Origin: an archaeon
GTDB taxonomy: Archaea; Nanobdellota; Nanobdellia; Woesearchaeales; GW2011-AR15
Assembly (NCBI GenBank): GCA_018671515.1
Contig: JABHHN010000087.1
Span: 1 to 51,843, forward strand
DNA length: 51,843 bases
Direction: 5' to 3'
The notes below the pieces were generated by a model, which ran no database searches, was not told the origin of the DNA, and saw nothing but the letters and a program-made list of their open reading frames with translations. The position numbers and the translations under genes were made by a program. Positions 1 to 8,252 of this stretch are shown one piece after another; position 1 is the first letter of the stretch; every line of letters begins with the position of its first letter.

Positions 1-1
1 A

Positions 2-130
2 TCTAGACATCATAAAACTCAAAAAGTAGAATTTCTGACAAGAGTAATTGCATTTAATATAGATCGATTGATAAGATTGAACAAAAAAGTTATTCTGATA
101 ATAATCAGAATAACAAGGGTTTCATATTAG
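2..130 (+). CDS. 3' end of a gene cut by the window edge, possibly a transposase
   Basis: An open frame runs from the window edge to a TAG stop and encodes 42 residues. The peptide begins RHHKTQKVEFLTRVIAFN and continues with IDRLIRLNKK, then an Ile-rich tail. The pattern of basic residues followed by 'FLTRVIAFNIDRLIRL' resembles the C-terminal helix of DDE transposases of the IS4/IS5 type, but that is only a resemblance from a short stretch. A perfect 11-bp inverted repeat lies inside the last third of the frame, which would fit the end of an element. The frame could also be a chance extension of an upstream gene. The family call is weak; the open frame itself is seen directly. Confidence 0.3.
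   Translation, partial: SRHHKTQKVEFLTRVIAFNIDRLIRLNKKVILIIIRITRVSY
89..114. repeat. Perfect 11-bp inverted repeat
   Basis: GTTATTCTGAT at 89-99 is followed by a 4-nt loop and ATCAGAATAAC at 104-114. There is no strong T-tract after it on the plus strand, so it is not a typical terminator. It may be a transposon end or an RNA stem at the end of the preceding gene. Confidence 0.6.
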
Positions 131-181
131 CCATTTATTAGAAAATATTTAAATATTTACTTATATTAAAAAAATTATAAA

Positions 182-412
182 ATGCAAAAGAACTTATTTG
201 ATTATGCAGATTCTATTATAAAAACAAGTATCCTTATTCACCTTATACCTATTGTTGTATTCGTTCTTATGTTAACGTATTTTAATTATAAATCAATAGA
301 TATTAAGATAAGGATAATTGCAGGTGCTACTTTAATAATCTCTTATTTTCTCATTAGGAAATTAATTAAATGGTTTAATAAAAATAACATGCCACCAAAA
401 TTAAATAATTAG
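182..412 (+). CDS. Small membrane protein, two predicted helices
   Basis: A 76-residue protein of unknown function. Two hydrophobic stretches are visible, at about residues 18-35 (LIHLIPIVVFVLMLTYF) and 44-60 (IIAGATLIISYFLI), separated by a short charged loop. The C-terminus is basic and Asn-rich. An AT-rich TATA-like stretch (ATTTAAATATT) lies about 25-30 nt before the ATG and no ribosome site is seen, so translation is probably leaderless. It follows the possible transposase remnant and precedes a small HTH gene in the same direction. No family recognised. Confidence 0.5.
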   Translation: MQKNLFDYADSIIKTSILIHLIPIVVFVLMLTYFNYKSIDIKIRIIAGATLIISYFLIRKLIKWFNKNNMPPKLNN

Positions 413-533
413 AAAAAGAAATATATTAAATTACAAAAATATAGTGGAAACTATTGCTTCAACATTTGTAAAAATAAAGGAAGTTAAATGTTATTAGTGT
501 GGATGAGTTAATAATATTTGTTTAGAAAATATT

Positions 534-782
534 ATGTTTACTATAAAGAAAGCTTTATATTCACAACTCCATAGTATATTATATATGGGGCAACAAGAAG
601 TTTATGATTTTCTAAGGAATAACAATAATAAATGGTGGACTTGTAAAGAAATTTCTAATTTAATGGATATTTCAATAGGTTCAGTAACAAACAATCTAAA
701 AAAGTTAAGAACCTCAAAAGATATTTCTTATAAGCTTAGTGAAACAAGGACTAATGCTTATCTGTATAGATATGATAAGTGA
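534..782 (+). CDS. Small winged helix-turn-helix DNA-binding protein
   Basis: An 82-residue protein. Residues about 18-75 fit a single winged HTH of the MarR/ArsR/TrmB kind: QQEVYDFLRNNNNKWWTCKE, then ISNLMDISIGSVTNNLKKL as the HTH with recognition helix, then a short wing ending in YLYRYDK. No sensor or oligomerisation domain is present, so it would act as a small autonomous regulator. The ATG follows an AT-rich TATA-like stretch by about 20-25 nt and there is no clear ribosome site. Its target cannot be read from the context; the neighbours are small membrane proteins. Confidence 0.65.
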   Translation: MFTIKKALYSQLHSILYMGQQEVYDFLRNNNNKWWTCKEISNLMDISIGSVTNNLKKLRTSKDISYKLSETRTNAYLYRYDK

Positions 783-937
783 AAGATTTTAAGGCTTTAC
801 ATATAAAAAAAATTAATAAACAACTTTTTATTTACTGTCTCTGGCTCACTCTATTTTAGATTATTTAACCAATCCATTTCTCTGCAAACATAATATAGAA
901 TTATATATGAATAAATCATTCTATATTCTGAAATAAA

Positions 938-1549
938 TTGGCACTCAAAAAAAAGAAAAAAATATTACCTATAATCCAGGATGAAGTAGATTGGGTATAT
1001 AGAGAAAATAAGCATCTAGAGGAATTGCTTCCAAAAAAGAACAGAAATATCTGGAGCAAACTAGTTATTGTCATTTTTATCATATTCATGATGATAAAAT
1101 TTAACAAAATCTCTGTTTTGATAATTTTTTTGAGCATTGCAAGTTATATTAAATTCAAAAGAGCAAAAAGAAGTATCCATCTTGAAATTGAACCGACATA
1201 TCTTTTCTTAATTGTTTTGACAATTAGTTATGGATTAATCTACGGAATAGTCTTTATTTTTTTAAGAGAAATATTAGCTAGTGTTGCAAGATTCAACAAA
1301 CTAATAATCCAAGACATCAGCACCAAACTTGCTGTCATCTTGATTGCACACTTAATGTGGAATTCACTCAAGATAAATATAGTCATACCAATATTAATTG
1401 TAATATTTATTTTCGAAATTTTCAATTATTTTATCAAGATAAAATTTGGTCAAAAAAAATACGAAGCACTCAGTGCTACAATAAGCCATTTCTTTTTTAG
1501 ATGGATATATTTTAGTATATTTTTAGAACCTTTATTGAAGATAATGTGA
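938..1549 (+). CDS. Multi-pass membrane protein, TTG start
   Basis: A 203-residue protein of unknown function with a very basic N-terminus (MALKKKKKILP) and several hydrophobic segments: around residues 40-56, 57-72, 88-112, 128-155 and 180-200. The start is TTG; no ATG lies nearby in frame, and a TATA-like stretch (TTATATATGAATAAA) ends about 25 nt upstream, which supports a leaderless TTG start. The gene ends 6 nt before the next open frame. A short antisense frame over the same bases is a shadow. No family recognised. Confidence 0.5.
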   Translation: MALKKKKKILPIIQDEVDWVYRENKHLEELLPKKNRNIWSKLVIVIFIIFMMIKFNKISVLIIFLSIASYIKFKRAKRSIHLEIEPTYLFLIVLTISYGLIYGIVFIFLREILASVARFNKLIIQDISTKLAVILIAHLMWNSLKINIVIPILIVIFIFEIFNYFIKIKFGQKKYEALSATISHFFFRWIYFSIFLEPLLKIM

Positions 1550-1555
1550 TAGATT

Positions 1556-2056
1556 ATGACCAAATCAAATACTAATAATACTTTAATTAATGAAAATCTA
1601 CCTAAATACTGTGGACACTTTACCAATAAACATCTTAGTACAATAAATTTAATATTAAAAATTGGAATGATATTAAAAAAACTTAAAATAATTAATTGGT
1701 TTAGTCAATGGACTAAAAAAAAATATTATTTGACCATAATTATTAATTTTATAATTTTTAAAATTAAGATTTTAACAATTCAAAAACTATCATATACAAA
1801 TAAATATACAAAAAGAACTTTTGGAAAAACAGATGATATTTTTATTTTAATTAAAAAAAAAGTAAATTGGAGATTAAATAATATATTTTTTTATTTATCT
1901 TACTTAATTAATGAACTAATAACTAAAGGTCTGATTCAAGAAATTATTAAAAACAATCTGTCTAAAAACTTTTTTGATTTTACTAAACAAATTTATGTAA
2001 GAGATATTAATTCTAATAATTCTTGGAATAATTATGAATTATATGTTAAAAAATAA
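1556..2056 (+). CDS. Hypothetical protein of extreme AT content, possibly degenerate
   Basis: A 166-residue frame starting 6 nt after the preceding stop. It is dominated by Ile, Asn, Lys and Leu (for example LTIIINFIIFKIKILTIQ) and has no motif I recognise. The bias follows from exceptionally AT-rich DNA, which looks unlike most neighbouring genes. It may be a real lineage-specific membrane-associated protein, a decaying gene (for example an old mobile element) or a chance frame. The tight spacing after the upstream gene is the main support for expression. Confidence 0.3.
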   Translation: MTKSNTNNTLINENLPKYCGHFTNKHLSTINLILKIGMILKKLKIINWFSQWTKKKYYLTIIINFIIFKIKILTIQKLSYTNKYTKRTFGKTDDIFILIKKKVNWRLNNIFFYLSYLINELITKGLIQEIIKNNLSKNFFDFTKQIYVRDINSNNSWNNYELYVKK

Positions 2057-2182
2057 ATTATTTAATTATAACATTATCATTATCTCCATTAATGATTAAT
2101 TTATAATTAGGTTTATTTTATATATAAAATGTTTTTCCCTCTTCTTTAAATTTAATTAAATTAAAATTTATTATACAAAAAA

Positions 2183-3322
2183 ATGACAGATAACCTTGTT
2201 GAAGATTATTTAGAAAAAGAACATGAAAATAGTTTAAGTAGCTCTAGATTAGATCCACTTGAAGTTGGTGAATTAATAGAAATATGTTTCCCATTAAATT
2301 CTTTTAAAAACATCAAAAACAGATTTAAATTATTCAAAGATTTATGGTCATTAAAATTAGATTATAATGAAATTTCAGGAAGTATAGACCTTAGACAACT
2401 TATAAGTCAACAATATGATTCCATTTCTCCTGAAAATATATTTGTAACTGCAGGACCTCAAGAAGCAATTTCAATTTCCTTAGATAGCATTCTATCTAGT
2501 GAAGACCATGTAATTTATCAAGAACCAATATATGGTTCATTGTATGAAATCCCTACAGATATTGGTTGTAAACTCAGTAAAATTTCACCCAAAGAAAATC
2601 AATGGGATATTGAATTAGAAGATATTACAGAATCTATTGAGGACAACACTAAACTAATTATTTTAAACAGTCCAAATAATCCAACAGGTCATGTACATAC
2701 TGAAGAATTTTATGAAAAACTTATTGAAATTGCAAAAAAAAAAGGAATTTATATTTTAGTTGATGAAGTTCATAGAGGATTATTATATAATGATAATAAA
2801 TCTACTAAATCAATAATGGATTATGACTATGAAAAAGTTATTTCTATTTCAGGTCTTTCAAAAACTATGGCTTTACCTGGAATTCGTATAGGTTGGATTG
2901 CAAGTAAAGATGATAATTTTTTGAAGAATTGTTATGCAAAAAAACAAATTACAAGTTATTCTAATTCAACTTTAGATTCATATTTTACGGAATTGGCCCT
3001 AGAACATCGTGAAACTATCCTAAAGAAAAATAAAACTATAGTGCAAGAGAATTTAGAACACTTTAGAATATTTGCTGAAAAATATAATCAACTTTTTGAA
3101 TATACGCCTCCTGATGGTGGAAATGTAGGTTTTGTTAAAATCAATGTAGAAGAAGGAGCAGAAAAATTTTGTGAAAAATTTTTAGATGAAACTAAAATCT
3201 TAATTGAACATAGCAAATTATACAAATTTGGAAATGAACATATTAGAATAGGTTTTGGTAGAAAAAATTTCCCAGCACTTCTTCAAAAATTAGATAAATA
3301 TATTGAAAAAAATTACATTTGA
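2183..3322 (+). CDS. PLP-dependent aminotransferase, class I/II (fold type I)
   Basis: A 379-residue enzyme of normal length for the family. It should transfer amino groups between an amino acid and a 2-oxo acid using pyridoxal phosphate; the substrate cannot be told. Visible motifs in order: YNEISGSIDLRQ near residue 66 (substrate-binding region), TAGPQEAIS near 93, NSPNNPTG near 169 (cofactor-binding Asn), DEVHRGLLY near 195 (Asp that pairs with the pyridine nitrogen), and SGLSKTMALPGIRIGW near 226, where Lys is the Schiff-base residue. It stands alone, without biosynthetic neighbours. A TATA-like stretch (AAATTTATTATAC) precedes the ATG closely. Confidence 0.9.
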   Translation: MTDNLVEDYLEKEHENSLSSSRLDPLEVGELIEICFPLNSFKNIKNRFKLFKDLWSLKLDYNEISGSIDLRQLISQQYDSISPENIFVTAGPQEAISISLDSILSSEDHVIYQEPIYGSLYEIPTDIGCKLSKISPKENQWDIELEDITESIEDNTKLIILNSPNNPTGHVHTEEFYEKLIEIAKKKGIYILVDEVHRGLLYNDNKSTKSIMDYDYEKVISISGLSKTMALPGIRIGWIASKDDNFLKNCYAKKQITSYSNSTLDSYFTELALEHRETILKKNKTIVQENLEHFRIFAEKYNQLFEYTPPDGGNVGFVKINVEEGAEKFCEKFLDETKILIEHSKLYKFGNEHIRIGFGRKNFPALLQKLDKYIEKNYI

Positions 3323-3369
3323 TAGTAAACTTCAAATAGAATCTGTTCTTTCAAATTTATAGTTAAACA

Positions 3370-4695
3370 ATGATAAAAGAAAAAATTGGCATTGAAAATA
3401 AATTTCAGCTAGAATTTAAACTGGGATATCCTATAAAAAGAACAAATAAAAAAACAAAATATGAAATTGACATGTTCCTGTTCATACCATACACACTTAA
3501 TATAAACAAAAGTAACTATGATTCAACAAATTTCTATAAAGATGTATATACATATCTTAGGTATAAAACCCCTAGATTCAAATTAAAAGAACTAATTGAT
3601 GATAAAAAATCACCGCTAGCATTTCTATTAAATAAAACATCTGATCTACATCTGAAAATGTTCTGCAACAGTTTCAGGACAGCATTAAAACAAACACGGA
3701 AAAAAAATCCAAAAGAAACAATTTCCAATATCAATAAAATTACAGAAATTTTTAGAAATAAAATTCTAAATGAAAAAATCAAGGAAACCTATTATACAGA
3801 TGAATTCATGAGTCTATTGATAGAATTCAATTGTTTTAAAATATTTGAAAAAACAAAAGATAAAAAATTTTTAGATCAAATAGATAAAGAAATAGAATAC
3901 AGAAAAAAACAAGGTTATAAAACTATAGCAGAAAATCCTGAATATTTCATATATAAAAGAAATATACTAAAAAAACATCATTTCAAAGTACTATATCTTA
4001 CTCATAAAAAAGAAAGAGAAGGCAAATTTTTCATTCACATGTCTTCCAGTATATCTGCGGGACTTGCAATGGTTTTTGCAACTGCAATTGGTCTGTATGC
4101 TCAATACAAATACGATACCTTCACTACACCATTTTTTATTACTTTGGTAGTTGCCTATATGATTAAAGACCAGATAAAAGAATTCTTAAAATCACATCTC
4201 AAAAGAAAATTATTCAAAAAATTTTATGATTCAAAAATCAAAATATATGATAGCACAAATGTAATATTAGGTAATTTATGGGAAAATTTTTCAATAGATA
4301 ATCAAAAAAAAATTCCTGATGAGATAAAAGAAATACGAGAAAAAAATCAGACCATTGAAATTGAAAATGATTACAATCATGAAACTATAATTCACTATAA
4401 GAAAAAAATTGAATTATTTCCAAGATTAGGAAGAAAAGAATATAGAAAATATAAATTAAATACGCTTAATGATATCACAAGAATCAATTTTAAAAGCCTA
4501 TTGAAAAATATGGATGACCCCTATAAAAAATTATACGTTAGAGATAAAACTGGTTTTAAGAAAATCAAAGCAAGTAAAGTATACTATATCAATGTCATCA
4601 TTAGATACTTTGATGGTATAAACTATAAATATAGCAGAAACAGAGTAATACTAAACAGTGAAGGCATAAAAAAAATTGTCAAAATAGAAACCTGA
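3370..4695 (+). CDS. Large hypothetical protein with a central membrane hairpin
   Basis: A 441-residue protein of unknown function, strongly basic and Lys-rich. A long hydrophilic N-terminal region (1-220) is followed by two adjacent hydrophobic segments at about 222-242 (SSSISAGLAMVFATAIGLYA) and 250-265 (TTPFFITLVVAYMI). A hydrophilic C-terminal region with predicted beta-rich stretches follows (about 330-441). Both large domains would lie on the same side of the membrane. The gene is followed 43 nt later by another small membrane protein. I do not recognise a family. Confidence 0.6.
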   Translation: MIKEKIGIENKFQLEFKLGYPIKRTNKKTKYEIDMFLFIPYTLNINKSNYDSTNFYKDVYTYLRYKTPRFKLKELIDDKKSPLAFLLNKTSDLHLKMFCNSFRTALKQTRKKNPKETISNINKITEIFRNKILNEKIKETYYTDEFMSLLIEFNCFKIFEKTKDKKFLDQIDKEIEYRKKQGYKTIAENPEYFIYKRNILKKHHFKVLYLTHKKEREGKFFIHMSSSISAGLAMVFATAIGLYAQYKYDTFTTPFFITLVVAYMIKDQIKEFLKSHLKRKLFKKFYDSKIKIYDSTNVILGNLWENFSIDNQKKIPDEIKEIREKNQTIEIENDYNHETIIHYKKKIELFPRLGRKEYRKYKLNTLNDITRINFKSLLKNMDDPYKKLYVRDKTGFKKIKASKVYYINVIIRYFDGINYKYSRNRVILNSEGIKKIVKIET

Positions 4696-4738
4696 ATTTT
4701 TAATAAAAATTATAAAGTCTAATAACTATAATATTCAT

Positions 4739-5041
4739 ATGAAACAACTCCTTTACATCTTAAGGGAAAGATTAAAGCTCTTCGGACCCAAAAGTCAACA
4801 ACTGTCTAATGAAAGACAGATAATTGACGATAAAATGAAACAAATGGGTTTTGAAAACTTAGATGATGATGAAATTTACCACTTAAAAAAAAAGCTTTCA
4901 ATGAAAAAATTCTTCAAAACAGTAGGCACTATAATTATTATTTTAGGAGTAATATTATCCATTAGTATAATACTTCTATTACCAGGTCTCACTTTAGTTT
5001 TATTTGGATCTATGATAATGTATATGGGTAGAAAATTATAA
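4739..5041 (+). CDS. Small membrane protein with a cytoplasmic helical head
   Basis: A 100-residue protein. The N-terminal 60 residues are hydrophilic and helical (RERLKLFGPKSQQLSNERQI, then DDEIYHLKKKLSMKKF), and two hydrophobic helices follow at about 63-80 (TIIIILGVILSISIILLL) and 84-98 (LTLVLFGSMIMYMG). It follows the preceding large membrane protein in the same direction and may belong with it. A TATA-like stretch (TTTTTAATAAAAATTATAAA) is 30-40 nt before the ATG. Function unknown. Confidence 0.55.
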   Translation: MKQLLYILRERLKLFGPKSQQLSNERQIIDDKMKQMGFENLDDDEIYHLKKKLSMKKFFKTVGTIIIILGVILSISIILLLPGLTLVLFGSMIMYMGRKL

Positions 5042-5084
5042 ATTTGTAAAATTTTCTAAGAATAAATTATTAAAAAAAAAAGAT

Positions 5085-5312
5085 TTACTTATTTTTTACA
5101 ATCTGAAACTTTTTATTACGTTTTGCTTTAACTAAAACATAATCATCTTTCTTTAGACCAGAAGTTTCTGCAACTTTATGTGCTGTTTCTTCGTGCTTGT
5201 AGGTCTGAGGCCTATTTGGTTTTTTTACTGTGTTTCTATAAACTACTCCTTTACCATTAAGATGTGTTCCCATTCCATATTTCTTTTTTTCTCTAGTGTG
5301 TACCTTTACCAT
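5085..5312 (-). CDS. Small basic protein, possibly ribosome- or RNA-associated
   Basis: A 75-residue, very basic protein beginning MVKVHTREKKKYGMGTHL, with many Lys/Arg/His and a compact beta-rich C-terminus (DDYVLVKAKRNKKFQIVKNK). The size and charge look like a small ribosomal or RNA-binding protein, but I cannot assign it to a known family. The start at 5312 is preferred over an upstream in-frame ATG at 5354 because GAGG sits 9 nt before it and a TATA-like CTTATAAG lies further upstream. The longer frame would add 14 residues of no evident value. It is transcribed away from the IS-like relic. Confidence 0.65.
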   Translation of the reverse strand: MVKVHTREKKKYGMGTHLNGKGVVYRNTVKKPNRPQTYKHEETAHKVAETSGLKKDDYVLVKAKRNKKFQIVKNK

Positions 5313-5404
5313 TTTAAATTTCCTCACATATATACTCCTCTCAAAAATAATCAATACTTATAAGTATATGCTTATTGTAAAGTCAAAACTAATACTTTAT
5401 ACCT

Positions 5405-5720
5405 AATTATGGTGGATACAGGCTCTACAAATCGACTTTGCAAGTTGAAAATCTATGATTTTCATTATCTTAAACGGGCAGAAAACCTCTTACTTTAGTT
5501 GGAGGATGAATGCCATTCAGCCCGTTTGAGAGTCGAAAATCCGTTTTGAAAACACGAGCGAGCACACCTCGTACTTATGTCACTACCATTCCAACTGTCA
5601 AACTCTCTTGAGTTTAACATTTAGTGAGAGGTAGCGAAGTGTATTGAAATTCTAAATTTCAAGACATCCGAAACTTAGGAGTTTCGATATGTTCTAGGAT
5701 TTCCGTGATTGGCTTAAAAA
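5405..5720 (-). mobile_element. IS200/IS605-type end or relic: hairpin-rich, non-coding
   Basis: This stretch of about 300 bp has no credible gene and is visibly richer in G and C than its surroundings. Read on the minus strand it contains ATTCATCCTCCAACTAAAGT followed by AAGAGGTTTTCTGCCCG. That closely resembles the subterminal hairpin of IS200/IS605-family elements (ATTCATCC, a stem, ACTAAAGT, the stem complement, GGTTTTCTG). An outer stem AAACGGGC (5472-5479) pairs with GCCCGTTT (5520-5527). Inside it are a CCTCT/GGAGG hairpin (5486-5505) and TGAAT/ATTCA (5507-5519), giving a three-way junction. Further perfect hairpins flank it: GAAAATC/GATTTTC near 5447-5463, AAACTC/GAGTTT near 5600, TTGAAATT/AATTTCAA near 5645 and CGAAAC/GTTTCG near 5670. 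No tnpA or tnpB is present, so this is a solo end, a non-autonomous derivative, or an omega-RNA-like remnant. Confidence 0.5.
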
Positions 5721-5849
5721 ATGAACATTTTTAACTTAAAATTGAACAAACATAATATTTATAGCTTCAAATCAGATTAAAACTATCACTAATCATATAT
5801 ATATGTCTGTATCACTATAAATTAAAAAAACAATTATAAGGTGAATTAA

Positions 5850-6536
5850 ATGAACAAAAAAACAATATTATCAATATTATTATTAAGTGTAATGATCATA
5901 ATAAGTGCATGTTCTAATAATACAAAAGAAATAGAAGAAGAAGAAATTATCGAAGAAACAATAGAAGATGGCCCAAAAATATGTACTACTGATTATAACC
6001 CTGTATGTGGAGTAGATGGTAAAACATATTCCAATGAATGCTCAGCGAATAAAGTTGAAATCGCTTATGTTGGTGAATGTGGAGCAAAAAATGCATTTTC
6101 AGAACCAAAAAAATGTACAAGAGAATATATGCCTGTTTGTGGTGCTGATGGTGTAACTTACTCAAACAAATGTGAAGCAGGAGAAATGAAGGTTATTAAT
6201 GAAGGTGAATGTAAAGATGCTCCAAAAATATGTACAGCAGATTACAGCCCTGTTTGTGGTGTAGATGGTGAAACATATTCAAATAAGTGCTCAGCAGGTG
6301 AAGTTGAAATTGCACATGTTGGAGAATGTAAAACAGAACAAGAAACCAATTTAAAGGAGAGCTGTGAAGAAATTGAAGGAATATGGATCGATACAGGAAA
6401 TGAATGTGGTGGAATATCAAAAGAACAATGCGAGAATTTAGATGGAAATTTTAATGAATGTGCATCTTCATGTAGAAATGATCCTAATGCAGCAATGTGT
6501 GATTTAATGTGCAATGTTGTATGCCAATTTAATTAA
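5850..6536 (+). CDS. Lipoprotein with three Kazal-type protease inhibitor domains
   Basis: A 228-residue exported lipoprotein. The signal peptide ends in MIIISACSNN, giving a lipobox Cys at about residue 21, followed by an acidic linker. Three Kazal domains follow, each with the CxxxYxPVCGxDGxTYSNxC core and a closing GEC: about residues 45-75, 90-120 and 126-156. In established examples each domain presents a loop that blocks a serine protease, so this protein probably protects the cell surface from proteases outside the cell. The C-terminal 60 residues are a further Cys-rich segment (ending in CRNDPNAAMCDLMCNVVCQF) that I cannot name. GGTGA lies 7 nt before the ATG and supports the start. 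Confidence 0.85.
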   Translation: MNKKTILSILLLSVMIIISACSNNTKEIEEEEIIEETIEDGPKICTTDYNPVCGVDGKTYSNECSANKVEIAYVGECGAKNAFSEPKKCTREYMPVCGADGVTYSNKCEAGEMKVINEGECKDAPKICTADYSPVCGVDGETYSNKCSAGEVEIAHVGECKTEQETNLKESCEEIEGIWIDTGNECGGISKEQCENLDGNFNECASSCRNDPNAAMCDLMCNVVCQFN

Positions 6537-6598
6537 TTTTTTTATTTTATTTACTAATTTTTCTTTATAGATTTAATAAATTTTAATTTAAAATTCAT

Positions 6599-6614
6599 AA
6601 TATTTATAAATATT
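6599..6614 (+). promoter_or_regulatory. Palindromic TATA box of a toxin-antitoxin operon
   Basis: AATATTTATAAATATT is a perfect 16-bp palindrome centred about 26 nt before the antitoxin ATG, which is the archaeal TATA-box position. It is followed by tandem ATTATAATA units up to the start codon. The symmetry would allow the antitoxin to repress its own promoter; this part is inference. Confidence 0.45.
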
Positions 6615-6632
6615 ATAATAATTATAATAATT

Positions 6633-6833
6633 ATGAAAACTACAATTTCAATAAATACTGAGGTTAAAGATGAAATTAACGAATTTGGTAAAAAAGGTGA
6701 AACATATTCTGACATCTTAAAAAGAATTTTGAAAAAAGCTAAAGAAATGCAGATAAGAGAAATATTAATGGATGATAATGATTCTGATAAAATAGAAAAT
6801 GCATTATACAGAGCAAAAAAAAGATGGCAATAA
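6633..6833 (+). CDS. Small antitoxin, VapB/RHH-like
   Basis: A 66-residue protein starting KTTISINTEVKDEINEFGKK, a short beta strand plus helices typical of ribbon-helix-helix or VapB-type archaeal antitoxins. The C-terminal half is charged (ILMDDNDSDKIENALYRAKK) and probably wraps the toxin. It overlaps the next gene by 10 nt, the usual coupling in a TA pair. Leaderless translation is likely because the palindromic TATA box sits about 26 nt upstream. It should neutralise the downstream toxin and bind the promoter. Confidence 0.75.
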   Translation: MKTTISINTEVKDEINEFGKKGETYSDILKRILKKAKEMQIREILMDDNDSDKIENALYRAKKRWQ

Positions 6834-7165
6834 TTCTTATTACAAAAAATCTTGAAGAAGAAATAAATAAGAAATTTAAAAAAGAATCAATAAAAATTTT
6901 TGAACACATTTACAGCTTAAAAGAAAATCCAAAAAAAGGAAAAGAAATTGGTGTTGTAGGTGGAATATTAATAAAAGAATTAAAATATAAAAATCATAGA
7001 TTTTATTTTCTAGTAGATGGATATAAAATAAAAATACTAAGTATAAAAGAACTCAGTAATTGTGTTTTGAAATTTGTTAGAATGTCTGACAAAAATACAC
7101 AGCAAAAAGTCATAAATGAAATTAAAGATATTTTAAGAAAAATCGGTGAAGAGCATTTCACTTAA
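6824..7165 (+). CDS. RelE/ParE-superfamily toxin
   Basis: A 113-residue basic protein. The fold signals are an N-terminal helix pair (NLEEEINKKFKKESIKIFEH), the segment ENPKKGKEIG, and a beta core GGILIKELKYKNHRFYFLVD followed by YKIKILSIKE. These match the RelE/ParE toxin layout, in which the strand with conserved Arg/Tyr contacts the ribosome or DNA gyrase. Family members are usually ribosome-dependent mRNA interferases or gyrase poisons; which applies here cannot be told. It overlaps the antitoxin by 10 nt. The C-terminal extension of about 30 residues is helical. It may form the first of several TA loci in this window. Confidence 0.75.
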   Translation: MAIILITKNLEEEINKKFKKESIKIFEHIYSLKENPKKGKEIGVVGGILIKELKYKNHRFYFLVDGYKIKILSIKELSNCVLKFVRMSDKNTQQKVINEIKDILRKIGEEHFT

Positions 7166-7193
7166 TTTAAAAATATAAAAAAAAGAAAAAAAA

Positions 7194-8252
7194 CTAACCC
7201 TTCTTAGTCAATATTGTCTGTGTTGGGAAAGGCATCTCAATTTTATTCTTATTAAACTGATCAAGTATTGCCAAATTCACTTCAGTTTTTGTCCCACCAA
7301 TATTTGCACTTTTCTTGATATAATAAATAACAGAAATATCAAAAGTAAAATCCCCAAATCCTGAAAGGTTTACAAAATGCTTAGCCAATAATCCCTCATT
7401 TTTTTCTAGTATTTTTTCAATTAACTTCATTGCCTTTTTTACATCTGCTACTGAGGTATCACATGATATACCAATTGTTGTAGAAACTTTCCTTGATGGT
7501 TCTGATGAAACATTTTCTACTTTATCATTTGTAAATTTACCATTTGGAATTGTAACTATTCTTCCATCATATTTTCTTATCTTTGTTGATCTTATTCCAA
7601 TATCTTCAACAACACCTTCAATTCCTGATACACTAATTTTATCTTTTATTTTAAAGAGTTTATCTGAAAATATTGTCAATCCACCAAATATGTTTGAAAC
7701 TGAATCCTTTGCAGCCATAGCTAAAGCCAAACCACCTATACCTAATCCTGCTAAAAGTGCACCAACATCATATCCTGCATTATTTAATCCAACAATAATA
7801 CCTAATATCCATAAAATTCCTTTGATACCTTTTTTTAATATTGGAAATATCTGATCATCCATATCTGATTCAGATTTTTCAGCCATTGGAATCATATATT
7901 CTTCATAAATTGCGTCAAATAATCTACTTAAAAACCATACTACGTTCATGACAATTACAAATTGAAATCCATTATCAATAACTACTTGTGAGGCTTCTGT
8001 AAAACTCAATGTTTTTAGAGAATACCAAATACCTACCAATACCAATGTAAATATCAATGGCTCTTCTATCATATCAATTAATATATCATCAAATTTTGTT
8101 TTTGTTTTTTTTGTAAAAGCTTTTATTGCTCCTGATGTCAATTTGTATAATATTTTTGCTGCAATTGCAACTCCTAAAATTATAAAAAGTGCTATTGACC
8201 ATTGTTTTATTGTATTACCATAATATGTTTTTATTAATATATCTTCTAACAA
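7194..8252 (-). CDS. MscS-family small-conductance mechanosensitive channel
   Basis: A 352-residue membrane channel that releases solutes on hypo-osmotic shock. Hydrophobic helices occur at about 18-36, 60-80, 90-108 and 135-155, followed by the diagnostic pore helix GALLAGLGIGGLALAMAAKD near residue 165. The MscS beta domain follows (GLTIFSDKLFKIKDKI, then VVEDIGIRSTKIRKYDGRIV and IPNGKF), with an alpha/beta vestibule domain to the C-terminus. The start is TTG at 8252, supported by GGGGTGATT just upstream. It is transcribed toward the RelE-type toxin (tail to tail, 28 nt apart). Confidence 0.92.
   Translation of the reverse strand: MLEDILIKTYYGNTIKQWSIALFIILGVAIAAKILYKLTSGAIKAFTKKTKTKFDDILIDMIEEPLIFTLVLVGIWYSLKTLSFTEASQVVIDNGFQFVIVMNVVWFLSRLFDAIYEEYMIPMAEKSESDMDDQIFPILKKGIKGILWILGIIVGLNNAGYDVGALLAGLGIGGLALAMAAKDSVSNIFGGLTIFSDKLFKIKDKISVSGIEGVVEDIGIRSTKIRKYDGRIVTIPNGKFTNDKVENVSSEPSRKVSTTIGISCDTSVADVKKAMKLIEKILEKNEGLLAKHFVNLSGFGDFTFDISVIYYIKKSANIGGTKTEVNLAILDQFNKNKIEMPFPTQTILTKKG

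Noticed and set aside
89-114. Intrinsic terminator at the 11-bp inverted repeat
   Set aside because: No T-tract follows on either strand at the right distance, and archaeal termination does not normally need such stems.
5405-5720. RNase P RNA or SRP RNA
   Set aside because: Dense hairpins suggested a housekeeping RNA, but the conserved RNase P P4 strands and the SRP helix 8 loop are not found on either strand, while IS200/IS605-like words are.
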